Counted from the first letter of the stretch, positions 34,369 to 43,255 are shown. The stretch is DNA of 64,000 nucleotides from SHZI01 sp040080965 (GCA_040080965.1 JBEBHH010000007.1:1-64000); one strand, 5' to 3'. The notes: a model not told the origin generated them from the sequence alone. Program-made: numbers and translations.

Positions 34369-36000
34369 TCAGTTCTGCAACAGGTCAACGCCAAGGCGCC
34401 AGTAGCGCAGGCAGGCCTGCCTGGCCTGGCCGGCGTCCGGCGTGCCGCCGACGCACACCGCGTGCTCGACGAGCAGCGCCAGCTGCAGCGCGCGGCCGAG
34501 GGTGAGGGCAAACCGGCGTGCGCCCGCCTGGCGCAGCGCCGGTTCGGTGGTGCGGCCGAGCCAGGCCGCGGCGCCATCGATGGCCGCCAGGCTGGCTTCC
34601 GCCGCGACGGCCAGCCCGCCGTCGGCCACCCGGCTGCCGGCACCGACGACCCGCTGGCGGAGCGCCGCCAGCCCCTGGTCCAGGTCGGCCCGCAGGAGCA
34701 GGTCGAGGGACAGCACGTTGGTGGTGCCTTCCCAGATCGGCATGACCTGGGCGTCGCGGAGCAGGACGGGAATGCCGGTGTCCTCGACGTACCCGGCGCC
34801 GCCGAAAGCCTCGATGAGTTCACTGGCGCCGGCGGCAGCCTGCTTGCCGGTGGTCGCCTTCGCGACCGGGGTCAGCAGGCGCAGCAACGCGGCCTCCCCC
34901 GGATCGGCGATACCACTTTCGTGTTTGCCCAGCAGCTCCGCCAGGAGAAACGCCATCAGGAACGCGCCCGCGGATTCGGCGTCCAGGTCATCGAGGGTCG
35001 CCCGGTGGAGCGGCTGGACAGCGAGGCTGGCTCCGAAGGCCACGCGCTTCACCGCATAGTCCTCGGCGAGGCCGAGTCCGTGGCGCAGGAAGGAAGCGGC
35101 GCAGACGCTGTTCCAGGTGCGCGTGACCCGCAGCATGGGCTCGATGCTGCGGGTGCCGTGGGTGGTCGTCCCGACCAGCTCTGCCACCGCGCCATCGAGG
35201 ACCAGCTCGGCCGTGGGCACCTTGCGTGTGCCGAGCTTGTCCTTCAGGCGCTCGACACGGATGCCGTTCAGCCGGCCGGCGGCATCCCGTGTCTCGACAT
35301 AGAACAGCGCGAGACCGCTGCCCCCGGCACCGTTGCCCTCCGGACGCGCCAGGGTCAGCGCCATCTGCGAGGTGGCCGCGGACGTGAACCACTTACGGCC
35401 ATACAGGCGCCACGTGCCATCCCGCAGCTCGGCCCGTGTCAGCGACAGCCCGACATCGGACCCGCCGGTGGCTTCCGTCATCCACTGCCCGCTGGTCCAG
35501 AACCGGCCCGGCTCCCGGCTGGCGAGGCGCGGCACCGCCCGCGCGGCCAGCGCCTGGTTGCCGGATTCCAGCAGGGTCCGGGCGGCGCCGTCGGTCATCG
35601 CCAGCGGGCAGGAATACACGTCGGTGACGGGATGGAAGAGATGCACCAGCAGGAACTGCTGCTGGCGGGCCGCGGGCCCGCCACCGCCTTCGTGGGGACG
35701 GGCTGTCAGGCCGAACTGCACGGCCAGTCGCTCGGCCTCGCGCCAGAGCGGTGTGAGCTCGATGCGGTCTATCCGGTCGCCCCACGCGTCGAAGTTGGTG
35801 AGCGTGGGCTCGCTGTGCCGGTCGGCGCGCTGGAAATCCCAGAGCGGTCCGGCTGCGAGCGCCCCCAGCTCGTCCAGCTCGCGCTCGATGCCCCGGGCAT
35901 CCGGGTGCAGGCGGTGACGCACGAAACTTCGCACCAGCCAGTCGTCCCGGTACCCGTGCCGGGGCCGGGGCTCTGCCTGGATGAAGGCGTCTGGCGTCAT
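34369..36000 (-). CDS. Acyl-CoA dehydrogenase, AidB-like subfamily
   Basis: A 543-residue flavoprotein of the acyl-CoA dehydrogenase superfamily. MTEATGGSDVG near residue 180, GRKWFTSAA, EAFGGAGYVEDTGIPVLLRD and MPIWEGTTNVLSLDLL near 415 match the AidB branch, which has a longer C-terminus than standard ACADs. AidB itself binds DNA and is linked to alkylation damage, but the catabolic neighbours suggest desaturation of an acyl thioester here. ATG at 36000 chosen, 20 nt after the Rieske gene. Confidence 0.83.
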   Translation of the reverse strand: MTPDAFIQAEPRPRHGYRDDWLVRSFVRHRLHPDARGIERELDELGALAAGPLWDFQRADRHSEPTLTNFDAWGDRIDRIELTPLWREAERLAVQFGLTARPHEGGGGPAARQQQFLLVHLFHPVTDVYSCPLAMTDGAARTLLESGNQALAARAVPRLASREPGRFWTSGQWMTEATGGSDVGLSLTRAELRDGTWRLYGRKWFTSAATSQMALTLARPEGNGAGGSGLALFYVETRDAAGRLNGIRVERLKDKLGTRKVPTAELVLDGAVAELVGTTTHGTRSIEPMLRVTRTWNSVCAASFLRHGLGLAEDYAVKRVAFGASLAVQPLHRATLDDLDAESAGAFLMAFLLAELLGKHESGIADPGEAALLRLLTPVAKATTGKQAAAGASELIEAFGGAGYVEDTGIPVLLRDAQVMPIWEGTTNVLSLDLLLRADLDQGLAALRQRVVGAGSRVADGGLAVAAEASLAAIDGAAAWLGRTTEPALRQAGARRFALTLGRALQLALLVEHAVCVGGTPDAGQARQACLRYWRLGVDLLQN

Positions 36001-36020
36001 GGAGTCGCCGGTGCTCCTGA

Positions 36021-37145
36021 TCAGGCCACCCGGGTGATGTCCCGGGCGGACGCCAGCAGGGGCACGGTCTTGTGCACCCACTGCCCGGGCTCCGCCCGGT
36101 GGCCCGGGCACGGCACGACGCGGATGTGCGTGTCGCGAAGGGCGGCCAGGGCCAGGGAGTCGATCTCGCCGTGCCTCGCCGCGTAGTCCCGTGTCATCTT
36201 CCGCACCTGGGCGACGGTGACGTCGGTTGCCACCAGCAGTTCCTCGGCCGGCGACGCCGCCTGTCGCGGTCGCGTGTCCTTGAGGACGGCGTAGTCCTCG
36301 TCCATCACCTGGTCCCGGGTCATGGCAACCAGCATCTGGTGATCGGCGGCGGAGATGCCACCCTTGCCGTCAGGCCCGGGCTTGGGCTGCAGCAGCAACA
36401 TGAAGATCTGCGTGTTTGCCGCGTCGATGGGGGTGACCGTGGCGACCACCACGGTCACGGGGTACCCCGGCTGCCGGTTCGTGTTCCGGGACACCATGCC
36501 GACGACATCGAACTCCATCATCAGGCCGCGGTCCGGGCTTACGTTGCCCTTCCCATCCCAGGCGGCGTGAAACGCCCTCACGTGCGTTTCGGTCAGCTCC
36601 AGCGTCTCGATGGTCACGCCTTTCGGCAGCCACCTGGCGAACTCGTGCACGTAGTGCACATGGCAGGGATCGTTGTAGTTCTCGGCCATGCGGACGTAGT
36701 TGACGTCCTTCCGGCGGGAAAGGGTGCCGACGTGCCAGCCATCGGGATCGCGGAACTCGGGCAAGATGTCGCGGAGCTGCGGCCGCTCGGCCTCTGACAG
36801 GTCGCCGAGGAACACGAACACCAGGCCGTAGTGCTCCTCCACGGGGTAGGCGGGCACCCGGGCCTTGCCCGGCGGCGCCGCGGGGTCCTTGATGCCCGCC
36901 GGCACCCGCACGCACCGCCCGCTGCCCTGGAACTCCCAGCCGTGCTGGGGGCAGATGAGCAGGTCGTCGCGCCGCTTCCCGGCGGAGAGCGACGCACCCC
37001 GGTGGCAGCAGGCATCGCTCAGGCAATGGGCCGTCCCCGACCGGTCGCGGAACAGCACGAAATCGCAGTCGAGCATGCGGACCTTCCGCGGCGCCTCGCC
37101 CAGCTCGGCACCGATGCAGGCCGCATACCAGTTGTTGATGAACAC
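36021..37145 (-). CDS. Rieske non-heme iron oxygenase, alpha-subunit type
   Basis: A 374-residue aromatic-ring or terpenoid oxygenase. The Rieske cluster ligands are Cys46, His48, Cys65 and His68 (ACCHRGASL and CPQHGWEF). The mononuclear iron site is in AENYNDPCHVHYVH, with a later Asp near the C-terminal part. The architecture is vanillate demethylase-like. The ferredoxin and reductase partners are not in the window. It is first in the probable catabolic operon and divergent from an MFS exporter across 68 nt. Confidence 0.87.
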   Translation of the reverse strand: MFINNWYAACIGAELGEAPRKVRMLDCDFVLFRDRSGTAHCLSDACCHRGASLSAGKRRDDLLICPQHGWEFQGSGRCVRVPAGIKDPAAPPGKARVPAYPVEEHYGLVFVFLGDLSEAERPQLRDILPEFRDPDGWHVGTLSRRKDVNYVRMAENYNDPCHVHYVHEFARWLPKGVTIETLELTETHVRAFHAAWDGKGNVSPDRGLMMEFDVVGMVSRNTNRQPGYPVTVVVATVTPIDAANTQIFMLLLQPKPGPDGKGGISAADHQMLVAMTRDQVMDEDYAVLKDTRPRQAASPAEELLVATDVTVAQVRKMTRDYAARHGEIDSLALAALRDTHIRVVPCPGHRAEPGQWVHKTVPLLASARDITRVA

Positions 37146-37213
37146 GTTCGGGCTCCCGGGCAGGTACCGGCCGAGTATGAACCCGGGGACGGGAGTCGTT
37201 CTAGACTGGCGGG

Positions 37214-38533
37214 ATGAGCGGCCTTATCAGCGCCATCCTGCCCCGGGAGGACCTCCTGCGCGACCGGACCTACCGGCGCCTGTGGACCTCGATCCTCATC
37301 AGTTCCTTCGGCGGGCAGCTGACCCTGCTGGCGGTGCCGCTGACGGCCGCCCTGCTCCTGCACGCCACCCCCACCCAGATGGCCTGGCTCACGGCCACGG
37401 AGATCAGCGCCTTCGTTCTCCTGTCGCTGCCGGCCGGCGTCTGGCTCGACCGGGTGCACAAGCTGCCGGTTTACGTGACCGGTGAATCCCTGCTCGCGGT
37501 GGCGGTAGCCAGCATTCCACTGGCCTGGTGGGCCGGTGCGCTGTCCATGTCCTGGCTGTACGTGGTGGGCTTCGCCATTGGCGCGGTGCACACGGTGGCA
37601 GGCAGCGCGGCGCAGATCGTACTCACCCAGATCGTGCCCCGGGAGCGCCTCGTGGAGGCCCACGCGAAGAACTCGCTCGCCAATTCCACGGCGGAGGTTG
37701 CCGGCCCGGGCGCCGCGGGCGTCCTCATCAGTCTCACCAGCGCACCCGCCGCACTGGTGGCGGACGCCGTGCTGCTGTCGATCTCGGCGCTGATCCTGCG
37801 GGGACTGCAGCTGAACGAGGTCCTGCACACGTCGACGGAGCGGTTTCACGAAGCGCTGAAAGCGGGACTGGCGTTCGTCGCCGGGAACCGGCTGCTGGTG
37901 ACCATGGCCTGCATCGTTGGCGGCTGGCAGATGTGCCACAACATGGCGCTGGTGGTGCAGATCCTGTTCGCTACGCGGGAACTTGGCCTTACGGCCGGTG
38001 GCGTGGGCCTCTGCTACATCGCACTCGGCATCGGGACGATTATTGCCAGCACCCTGGGCCACCGGCTGGCCAACCGCATCGGGCCGGGACCGACGCTCGT
38101 GCTGGGGCTCGCGATCTGCGGGGCCGGCTGGCTGCTTGGGGCGCTCGCACCGGTTACCGCACTGGGCAAGTTCGTGTTTGCCGGGATGCTGACGGCCTTC
38201 GGCGTCGGCGCCACGCTGGTCTTCATCACGTTCCTGGCGCTACGCCAGGCCGCCACCCCCGCGCCGCTGCTGGGGCGGATGACCAGCACGATGCGCTGGC
38301 TGATCCTGCTGCCGGCGGGCCCGGGCGCCCTGCTGGGCGGCTGGATCGGCGAGCACGTGGGCCTGCGGTACGCAATCGCCGCGGCGGGCTTCCTGTGCCT
38401 GCTGTTCGCGCTGCTCGCCTGGCGCCAGCCCGTCGTGCGGACCATGCGCAAGCTGCCCATGGCGTCGGGCGCCCACCGGGCGGCGGACGCCCAGTCGGTA
38501 CCGGACACCCAGCCGGGCGAGTTCGTCCCGTAG
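37214..38533 (+). CDS. MFS transporter, EntS-like exporter
   Basis: A 439-residue major-facilitator protein with about twelve helices. YRRLWTSILISSFGGQLTLLA opens the first helix, and LPAGVWLDRVHKLPV holds the loop 2-3 motif. The type is that of siderophore or drug exporters (EntS). Its TAG stop (38531-38533) is formed by the first bases of REP copy B. The divergent arrangement with the Rieske gene hints at export or import of the same compound, but this is only context. Confidence 0.8.
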   Translation: MSGLISAILPREDLLRDRTYRRLWTSILISSFGGQLTLLAVPLTAALLLHATPTQMAWLTATEISAFVLLSLPAGVWLDRVHKLPVYVTGESLLAVAVASIPLAWWAGALSMSWLYVVGFAIGAVHTVAGSAAQIVLTQIVPRERLVEAHAKNSLANSTAEVAGPGAAGVLISLTSAPAALVADAVLLSISALILRGLQLNEVLHTSTERFHEALKAGLAFVAGNRLLVTMACIVGGWQMCHNMALVVQILFATRELGLTAGGVGLCYIALGIGTIIASTLGHRLANRIGPGPTLVLGLAICGAGWLLGALAPVTALGKFVFAGMLTAFGVGATLVFITFLALRQAATPAPLLGRMTSTMRWLILLPAGPGALLGGWIGEHVGLRYAIAAAGFLCLLFALLAWRQPVVRTMRKLPMASGAHRAADAQSVPDTQPGEFVP

Positions 38534-38633
38534 GAGCGGCTTCCGCCGCGACCTCCTTTCCGCTCGAGACTCGCGGACTCGATTCTCGCGGAAAGGAGGT
38601 CGCGGCTGAAGCCGCTCCTACGGCCGCTCCTAC
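38530..38633. repeat. REP-like long palindrome, copy B
   Basis: Arms GTAGGAGCGGCTTCCGCCGC / GCGGCTGAAGCCGCTCCTAC surround the shared centre CTCGAGACTCGCGGACTCGA, with CTCCTTTCCG/CGGAAAGGAG in the inner stem. An additional CCGCTCCTAC follows on the right. It lies between convergent genes: the left end is the MFS stop codon and the right end, on the minus strand, is the UbiD stop codon. Confidence 0.92.
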
Positions 38634-40126
38634 CAGAGCCCTTTTAGGCGCTCGCCCAGCTTCGCCACTTCCGCCGGGTCCGCCTGGCTCACGTCGGCGT
38701 ACTCGGTGAAGCGCTCGGGAATCTTGATGGTGGCGTCGATGCCCATCTGCTCGCTGACCATCGGGAAGCCCTGGGGGCCCTTCGGCGCGGAGGGATCGAG
38801 CACGAAGGCCTGCCCGGAGCGGTTGATGATGATGTCGCTGTAGGGCTGGACCCGCGTCTGGATGGCCCACTCGATCGAGGCGATGTCGTAGGGATTCACG
38901 TCCGGACCGACCACCACCGCAATCTTCGCCGTGCGCGGCCAGCGCCCGGACGCACCCCAGAGTGCGTGCAGCACGTACTTGCCGAACTCGGGGTGCGGCT
39001 TGCTGGCGCCATCCACGTTGAGCTGCACCACGTAGGTCATGTTCGGGGTGACCACGCAGTCCTTCACTTCGGGGATCTTCCGCTGCAGGTCCGAGAGCAT
39101 CTCGCCCTCCACCGGGATCAGCGCCAGGAAGTTGTGGTCGAAGGGCGGCATCATCTCGATGGTGGCGTACCACATCGGGTTCTTGCGATGGGTGATCGCG
39201 GTGATGTCGAACAGCGGGAAGACCTGGTGCTTGTCGTAGTAGCCGACGGAGTTGGAGTGCCAGCCGATGATCTGCTGGGGCACGTCGGGCTGGAACACAC
39301 CTTCTATGACGTACTCGGCGGTGGCGGGGACTTCCAGGTCCACCGTCTCGCACTTCACCAGCTCGACGGGTGAGCCGCGCAGGCCGCCGGCGTAGTCGTA
39401 CTCATCCAGGCCGTAGGGCACGCCGGTCGCGGCGGCCATGTGGACAGCCGGATCACACTGGCACGCGACAGCGATCTCCAGCGGCTTGCCCATGCGCTGG
39501 GCCTTGGCCAGGTGCAGGCCGATGTGGTTCATCGGCGGGTTCCAGAAGGCGAACACCGACAGCTGCTTCTTCTGCTCGTGCTCCGAGTAGGTGCCGCCGT
39601 GGGGGTGCTTGCAGTTCCAGAGGCTGGTGAGCCGGTACCAGCCCACGTTGCGCACGCCCGTCTCCGGGTCCTTGGTGACGACGACGCCACCGCAGATGTA
39701 GGACGCGCCCTCCTTGCCCAGCCACACGTGGGGAATCTGCTTGTCGATGGAGACCTTCTCGCGGGGTATCACCACGTCCTTGCAGGGGGCCTGCTTGCGG
39801 TCGACCATGACCGGTTTGTGCCAGGTGCTGCGGTCCGCAAGGATCGCCGTGTGCTTGATCTTGGCCTCCACGGGATCCTTGGTGTCGATGGTCAGGCCGG
39901 TGCGCTCCCGGGTGCCAAACGGGTTGAAGATGACCGGGACCTCCGGGGTGTTGTAGCCCTCCAGGTTCTCCAGCAGCAGTCCGGGCCCGTTGGTCTCGGC
40001 GAGGAGCCGCATGAGGGTCTGGAGCTCGTTGGTGCCCTGGGCGACGTTGATCGGCGCCTTGATGCGCTTCAGCTGCCCCATCTCGTCGAGTTTCGCGAGA
40101 AACTCGCGCATATCCTTGAACGCCAT
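38630..40126 (-). CDS. UbiD-family prenylated-FMN decarboxylase
   Basis: A 498-residue non-oxidative (de)carboxylase that needs prenylated FMN from a UbiX-type enzyme, encoded 2.5 kb away. It begins FKDMREFLAKLDEMGQLKRI and keeps SVFAFWNPPMNHIGLH, the metal/cofactor region, and WAIQTRVQPYSD in the C-terminal domain. It may be the ubiquinone enzyme or act on an aromatic or acrylic acid; the catabolic surroundings favour the latter (inference). Its TAG stop falls in REP copy B. Confidence 0.9.
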   Translation of the reverse strand: MAFKDMREFLAKLDEMGQLKRIKAPINVAQGTNELQTLMRLLAETNGPGLLLENLEGYNTPEVPVIFNPFGTRERTGLTIDTKDPVEAKIKHTAILADRSTWHKPVMVDRKQAPCKDVVIPREKVSIDKQIPHVWLGKEGASYICGGVVVTKDPETGVRNVGWYRLTSLWNCKHPHGGTYSEHEQKKQLSVFAFWNPPMNHIGLHLAKAQRMGKPLEIAVACQCDPAVHMAAATGVPYGLDEYDYAGGLRGSPVELVKCETVDLEVPATAEYVIEGVFQPDVPQQIIGWHSNSVGYYDKHQVFPLFDITAITHRKNPMWYATIEMMPPFDHNFLALIPVEGEMLSDLQRKIPEVKDCVVTPNMTYVVQLNVDGASKPHPEFGKYVLHALWGASGRWPRTAKIAVVVGPDVNPYDIASIEWAIQTRVQPYSDIIINRSGQAFVLDPSAPKGPQGFPMVSEQMGIDATIKIPERFTEYADVSQADPAEVAKLGERLKGLW

Positions 40127-40183
40127 CGAATCGTGCTCCCGTGCTCGTGCGACTGGAATAAGGCCGCAAACCTTAGCATGACG

Positions 40184-40293
40184 CCCCCTCCGGTAGGAGC
40201 GGCTTCAGCCGCGACCTCCTTTCCGCTCGAGACTCGCGGACTCGATTCGCGTGGAAAGGAGGTCGCGGCTGAAGCCGCTCCTACCGGAGGGGG
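40184..40293. repeat. REP-like long palindrome, copy C
   Basis: About 110 nt, the longest copy. Outer arms CCCCCTCCGGTAG/CTACCGGAGGGGG extend the GTAGGAGCGGCTTCAGCCGC arms, around the centre shared with copies A and B. It occupies the gap between the divergent UbiD and SDR genes and would lie in both leader regions. Confidence 0.92.
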
Positions 40294-40344
40294 CTTTGCA
40301 GTAGGCTTACGCTCCCCAATCGAAAACGAGCATCAGGAACTTCC

Positions 40345-41145
40345 ATGCCCAGATCCGACAAGAAGGTCGCCATCATCACCGGTTCCGCCACCGGCGTTGG
40401 CGCCGCCGCCGCCATCCTGCTCGCCGGGCACGGCTGCAACGTGGTGATCAATTACACCCGGAGCAAGAAGGAAGCTGACGAGACGTCCGCTGCCTGCCAG
40501 GCGAAGGGTGCGGAGACGATCGTCTTCCAGGCGGACGTTTCGGACGACGACGCCTGCCAGGCCATGGCGAAGGCGGCGGCCGACAAGTGGGGCCGCATCG
40601 ACTACCTCATCAACAACGCTGCCCGCACCAAGTTCAATCCCTACAAGAAGCTGGATGGGGTCAGCAAGCAGGACTTCCTCGATATCTATGCGGTGAATGT
40701 CGTGGGCGCCTACCAGATGGTGCGGGCCGTCGTCCCGATCATGAAGAAGCAGGGACACGGCTCCATCGTCAACGATTCCTCCATTGGTGGCGTCACCGGC
40801 ATCGCCTCGTCGATCCCCTATGCCGCCTCGAAGGCGGCGCTTAACCTCATGACCAAGTCCCTGGCCCACGTGCTGGCGCCGGAGATCAACATCAATACGG
40901 TCGTGCCGGGCATGATCCAGACCCGCTGGCTCAAGGGCGGCATGGGCGACGAGCAGTACGAGGCGATGATCAAGACCCAGGGGGCCCAGCTCCCGCTGAA
41001 GAAGGTCGCGACCCCCGAGGACATCGCGGCAGTCCTCGTCTGGTTCCTGGAGTCGGCGCACCTGATCACCGGCGAAACACTGATCGTCGACAGTGGCATC
41101 CACATCGGCACGCTGCCACCCTACTCCAGCGGTGATTCCTACTAG
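40345..41145 (+). CDS. Short-chain dehydrogenase/reductase, FabG-like
   Basis: A 266-residue SDR. TGSATGVG (13-20) is the cofactor loop, INNAARTKFNPY follows strand 4, and the active site is SSIGGVTG...YAASKAAL. It is similar to 3-oxoacyl-ACP reductase but not in a fatty-acid operon. AGGAA precedes the ATG. Its TAG overlaps the GTG start of the hydrolase gene by one base, so the two are coupled. Substrate unknown. Confidence 0.84.
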   Translation: MPRSDKKVAIITGSATGVGAAAAILLAGHGCNVVINYTRSKKEADETSAACQAKGAETIVFQADVSDDDACQAMAKAAADKWGRIDYLINNAARTKFNPYKKLDGVSKQDFLDIYAVNVVGAYQMVRAVVPIMKKQGHGSIVNDSSIGGVTGIASSIPYAASKAALNLMTKSLAHVLAPEININTVVPGMIQTRWLKGGMGDEQYEAMIKTQGAQLPLKKVATPEDIAAVLVWFLESAHLITGETLIVDSGIHIGTLPPYSSGDSY

Positions 41146-42089
41146 TGTTCGCGCGGCTCCTGGCTCTCTGCGGCCTCCTGGCAACGTCGTTGCCAGGAAC
41201 CGCCGACAGCTGGGAGGACGCCCGCAACGCGAAACTGGCCGACGACCTGCGCATCGAGGACGCGGTCCGGGGCAACACGGACTACCGCAAGCTGACCTAC
41301 GCCAGCACCGACGGCCTGCTGATCCCCGCCTACCTCTTCAAGCCGCTCCGCCCCGCGCCGGGGAAGGGCGCTGCTGTGATCTATGTCCACGGCAGCCAGC
41401 ACGGTCAGTTCAACTCGCGCTCGCTGCCGCGCGTGATGGAACTCGTGAAACGGGGCTACGTGGTGCTCGCGCCCGACTACCGCAGCAGCGCCGGCTACAC
41501 CCGGGAGTTCCACGACGCGGCCGACTACGGCGGCATGGAAATCGACGACATGCTGGCGGCGCGCAACTTCCTGGCCGCGCTCCCGGAGGTCAATGCGAAG
41601 CGCATCGCCATCCTCGGTCTCAGTCACGGCGGCTACAACGTGCTGATGGCACTGGCGCGCTGGCCCGACCAGTTCGCGGCCGGCGTGGATTTCTTCGGGC
41701 CTACGGACCTGGTCTGGCGGTTGACCGCGCCTGCGGGTGAGAACCCCAACGCGGAGCCCGGTGACCGGGAGTACTTCCAGCGGATGGTTGGCAAGAGCAT
41801 CGACGAGGCGCCGGAACTCTACCGCGCCCGCTCGCCCCGGTTCCTCGCGGACCGCATCCAGGCGCCGCTGCTCATCCTCCACGGCGAGAAGGACAGCGTC
41901 GTCCGTGTGCAGGAATCCGAGTGGATGGCCGAGGCGCTCAAGGCGGCGGGCCGCACGAACTTTTCGTTCCACGTCATCAAGGACGGCGAGCACGGCTATC
42001 CCGTGGCGCAGATGGATGAAGCCTGGGAACTGGCCTACGCGTTCCTGGAAAGGACGCTGGCACCGCGCGTGACAAGCGGTCGCGGCTGA
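41145..42089 (+). CDS. Secreted alpha/beta hydrolase, prolyl-oligopeptidase (S9)-like
   Basis: A 314-residue exported hydrolase. From the GTG start a short signal peptide ends near GTA (about residue 18). The catalytic Ser is in LGLSHGGYN near residue 163; Asp follows in LHGEKDSVV and His in DGEHGYP. The N-terminal propeller of true POPs is absent, so it is a dienelactone-hydrolase/S9-like esterase or peptidase. The last codons and TGA come from a half-REP sequence. Confidence 0.8.
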   Translation: MFARLLALCGLLATSLPGTADSWEDARNAKLADDLRIEDAVRGNTDYRKLTYASTDGLLIPAYLFKPLRPAPGKGAAVIYVHGSQHGQFNSRSLPRVMELVKRGYVVLAPDYRSSAGYTREFHDAADYGGMEIDDMLAARNFLAALPEVNAKRIAILGLSHGGYNVLMALARWPDQFAAGVDFFGPTDLVWRLTAPAGENPNAEPGDREYFQRMVGKSIDEAPELYRARSPRFLADRIQAPLLILHGEKDSVVRVQESEWMAEALKAAGRTNFSFHVIKDGEHGYPVAQMDEAWELAYAFLERTLAPRVTSGRG

Positions 42090-42101
42090 AGCCGCTCCTA
42101 C
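42079..42101. repeat. Half REP element between convergent genes
   Basis: GTCGCGGCTGAAGCCGCTCC plus TAC equals the right arm of copies B and C without the left arm and centre. It supplies the TGA of the upstream hydrolase gene and, on the other strand, the TAG of the PNPOx-like gene. Confidence 0.85.
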
Positions 42102-42589
42102 GGCAGCAGCAACGGCAGCGGCGTCTCCCACTTCCAGCCGAAGCCCTTCGTGCTGTCGATCAGCCGGATCCAGGACGGCGTCAGCCGCCAGAAGGGCGCG
42201 CGCTGCAGGCGTTCCGCAATGATCTTCTCGTTGGCATCCCGCGGCCTGTCGAACAGCCGGCGCACGTCCGGGAACTTCTCCAGGTAGGTCTCCAGCGCCT
42301 TCAGTCGCTCCTCACCCTCCAGGACGGCGGCGCGGCCCTCGATCTGGAGGCCGATGACTTCGCCCCAGGTGGACACGTCGTGATTGATGGCGCCCGTCAC
42401 GTGGGCATCCCGGTGCATGTCCCGGCCGTGGCGGGTCTTCAGGTCGGAGACGAAGTAGACGTTCATCCCCGCATCGCTGGCATAGAACACGGCGGCGGCC
42501 CAGGACCTGCTTTCCGCAGTCGTCGCCAGCGTGATCGTGCTGTGGCCCGCCAGCAGCTCGTGAACCCGCTTCAGGTGGGCTTCGGGCAC
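42098..42589 (-). CDS. Pyridoxamine 5'-phosphate oxidase-like flavin-binding protein
   Basis: A 163-residue split-barrel protein of the PNPOx/UPF0306 type. STITLATTAESRSWAAAVFYA near the N-terminus, FVSDLKTRHGRDM and ITGAINHD-like positions match the FMN-binding fold. Activity is unknown; such proteins are often flavin reductases or heme-related. Its stop lies in a half REP and it starts just 4 nt after the UbiX stop, so it is co-transcribed with ubiX. Confidence 0.75.
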   Translation of the reverse strand: MPEAHLKRVHELLAGHSTITLATTAESRSWAAAVFYASDAGMNVYFVSDLKTRHGRDMHRDAHVTGAINHDVSTWGEVIGLQIEGRAAVLEGEERLKALETYLEKFPDVRRLFDRPRDANEKIIAERLQRAPFWRLTPSWIRLIDSTKGFGWKWETPLPLLLP

Positions 42590-42593
42590 GACA

Positions 42594-43196
42594 TCACCCC
42601 GCTTTACCGGGCGCCCGGACCTTGCGCGCGCCCTCGCGACCGCCCTTCCAGCGCTTGACCAGGCCGCTCTCGATATCGAACAGGTCGAGCACGCGGCCCA
42701 CGTTGTGGTTCAGGAGGTCATCGATGGTTTGCGGATCGTTGTAGAAGCCGGGCATCGGCGGCGCAATGATCGCGCCCATCTCCGCGGCCTGGAGCAGCAG
42801 GCGGCAGTGACCCACGTGCAGTGGCGTCTCCCGGGGCATGAGGACGAGCCTGCGCTGTTCCTTCAGCACCACATCGGCAGCGCGGACGATCAGGGTGTCG
42901 GCGTAAGACGTCACGATGCCCGAGAGCGTCTTCATCGAGCAGGGCGCGATGATCATGCCGCCCGTCCTGAACGAGCCGCTGGCAATCGTCGCCGCCAGGT
43001 TCTGGTCGCTGTGCACCTCGTGGGCCAGGGCCTCGACGTCCTTGAGCGCCCAGTCGGTCTCCAGCGAGATGTTCAGTTTCCCGCCGTTGCTGATGACGAG
43101 GTGGATCTCCGCGCCGGGCACCTCGCGCAGCGCCTCCAGGAGCCGGATGCCGTAAATGGCGCCGCTGGCGCCCGTGATCGCGACGATGAGCCGCAT
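42594..43196 (-). CDS. ubiX: UbiX-family flavin prenyltransferase
   Basis: A 200-residue enzyme that attaches a dimethylallyl unit to FMN to form the UbiD cofactor. VAITGASGAIYGIRLLEAL at the N-terminus, IIAPCSMKTLSGIV near residue 85 and RRLVLMPRETPLH near 118 are diagnostic. The ATG at 43196 is preferred over an upstream frame that would run through the tandem repeat at 43224-43255. The partner UbiD is encoded at 38630-40126. Confidence 0.92.
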   Translation of the reverse strand: MRLIVAITGASGAIYGIRLLEALREVPGAEIHLVISNGGKLNISLETDWALKDVEALAHEVHSDQNLAATIASGSFRTGGMIIAPCSMKTLSGIVTSYADTLIVRAADVVLKEQRRLVLMPRETPLHVGHCRLLLQAAEMGAIIAPPMPGFYNDPQTIDDLLNHNVGRVLDLFDIESGLVKRWKGGREGARKVRAPGKAG

Positions 43197-43223
43197 GGGA
43201 ACTCCCGGGGGAACGGTCGGTGG

Positions 43224-43255
43224 CATGATAGTGGACGGCCCATGATAGTGGACGG
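43224..43255. repeat. Tandem 15-bp repeat in a divergent intergenic region
   Basis: CATGATAGTGGACGG occurs at 43224-43238 and again at 43241-43255 (17-nt period), between the divergent ubiX and DUF2007 genes. It could be a pair of operator half-sites or a recent duplication. Confidence 0.7.

Noticed and set aside
38530..40293. Repeated palindromes as a CRISPR array
   Set aside because: Copies are long inverted repeats far apart, with no regular spacers and no cas genes.
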